Assembly (NCBI GenBank): GCA_029934875.1
Contig: JAOZLK010000212.1
Location: 1 to 7,403, forward strand
DNA from: Bacteroidales bacterium
GTDB taxonomy: Bacteria > Bacteroidota > Bacteroidia > Bacteroidales > GCA-2748055
DNA: 7,403 nucleotides
Reading direction: 5' to 3'
Below, in pieces: positions 7,089 through 7,403 of the stretch (position 1 is its first letter; each line of letters starts with the position of its first letter). The position numbers and the translations under genes were made by a program. The notes beneath the pieces are model-generated. The model was not told the DNA's origin and searched no databases. It saw nothing but the letters and a program-made list of their open reading frames with translations.

Positions 7089-7104
7089 GAGTGAGAACCC
7101 ACTC
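7089..7104 (+). repeat. Small hairpin directly after the peptidase stop codon
   Basis: GAGTG-N6-CACTC forms a 5-bp stem two bases after the TAG stop. Its right arm overlaps the first two bases of the large palindrome that follows, so the two structures compete or stack. It may assist 3'-end formation. Confidence 0.35.
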
Positions 7105-7132
7105 AACAGCAGGAAGGCCTTCCTGCTGTTGA
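7103..7132. terminator. 30-bp perfect palindrome, possible transcription end of the operon
   Basis: Each 15-nt half is the exact reverse complement of the other: TCAACAGCAGGAAGG then CCTTCCTGCTGTTGA, with no spacer. In RNA this gives about 13 stem pairs around a GGCC tip. It begins 17 nt after the peptidase stop codon. No T-tract follows on either strand, so it is not a textbook intrinsic terminator. It could instead stabilise the 3' end or act as a symmetric protein-binding site. Confidence 0.5.
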
Positions 7133-7403
7133 AATAACCTCTAAGAAAGGAAATAATCTTTCCGTTCAGGCCTTTGGCTTATTGGTCTGGGCAAGGGGAG
7201 CTTTATTTATATGTTATACAGCATGCTTAAATCAGGTAACAAATATCACCCATTCGTTATTAAACCTTTAAAACATGTAAAGGTTTAATAACGAATCCAT
7301 TCTTAATTTACTTACACAAAATATTTCATTTTGATTATTGCATTTTGAAAGGAATCAGTTTTTTTCATAGATTGCTTATTGGAATTCCTCTCGGATAATT
7401 ATC
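7133..7403. other. Non-coding tail without a convincing gene
   Basis: All forward frames here are short, and no recognisable partial gene enters from the right edge on either strand. The stretch becomes AT-rich after about 7200. It contains the long hairpin at 7252-7296, a direct repeat CATTTTGA at 7327-7334 and 7341-7348 whose TTTG cores resemble degenerate Bacteroidota promoter elements, and the palindrome GGAATTCC at 7381-7388. A promoter for a gene beyond the window is possible but not demonstrable. Confidence 0.5.
7252..7296. repeat. Long perfect hairpin, 19-bp arms with 7-nt loop
   Basis: The left arm ATTCGTTATTAAACCTTTA (7252-7270) and its exact reverse complement (7278-7296) flank the loop AAACATG. 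The arms are AT-rich and neither side has a T-tract longer than three bases, so a terminator is not the obvious reading. Options are a dispersed intergenic repeat, a miniature mobile-element remnant, an RNA-stabilising hairpin, or an operator for a gene beyond the window. Confidence 0.75.

Noticed and set aside
7211..7288. A 25-codon frame starting MLYSMLKSGNKYH, with an AGGGGAG-like sequence about 10 nt upstream.
   Set aside because: It is too short to support, its end runs into the long hairpin, and the peptide has no recognisable feature.
7252..7296. An integron attC site, suggested by the long hairpin containing GTT and AAC ends.
   Set aside because: attC sites have imperfect stems with extrahelical bases and GTTRRRY/RYYYAAC cores; this hairpin is perfect and lacks those cores.

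Overview
The window looks like chromosomal DNA of a member of the Bacteroidota, with moderate GC. Four things point there. The NtrC-type regulator has a receiver motif (LDMNF...SGNEG) that I associate with Bacteroidota response regulators. The permease is a large duplicated FtsX/MacB type. The repressor gene has a promoter matching the Bacteroidota pattern TTTG-N20-TAnnTTTG. The C-terminus of the last protein resembles the Bacteroidota form of ExbD. No transposon, phage, CRISPR, tRNA or rRNA signal was seen.

Layout. On the minus strand, reading leftwards from 1909, lies a two-component operon: a sigma-54-dependent response regulator (551-1909), overlapping by 11 nt the start of a membrane sensor histidine kinase (1-561, cut by the window edge). 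A 191-bp divergent region (1910-2100) holds a 7-5-7 dyad and, 75 bp further on, a well spaced -24/-12 (sigma-54) promoter. That promoter points into a lone 805-residue ABC permease on the plus strand (2101-4518). Kinase, regulator, enhancer-like site, sigma-54 promoter and target therefore sit together as one plausible circuit. No ATPase partner is in the window.

After a weak hairpin, a second plus-strand unit starts at about 4590. It has a Bacteroidota-type promoter overlapped by two dyads, a BlaI/MecI-family repressor (4649-5023), and 11 nt later an M56 (BlaR1-type) membrane metallopeptidase (5035-7086). The repressor keeps an Asn-Phe pair where BlaI/MecI proteins are cleaved, and the peptidase keeps HEKVH plus a downstream ExxxD. 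The usual beta-lactam sensor domain is not recognisable. In its place are a lipocalin-like beta-rich segment and what I read as two tandem ExbD/TolR-like periplasmic modules. This is the most unusual item in the window.

The last 317 bp (7087-7403) hold no convincing gene. They contain a 30-bp perfect palindrome just after the peptidase gene and an AT-rich hairpin with 19-bp perfect arms at 7252-7296. Both units look like envelope-state sensing circuits: one acts by phosphorelay and sigma-54, the other by regulated proteolysis of a repressor. A functional link between them is inference only.
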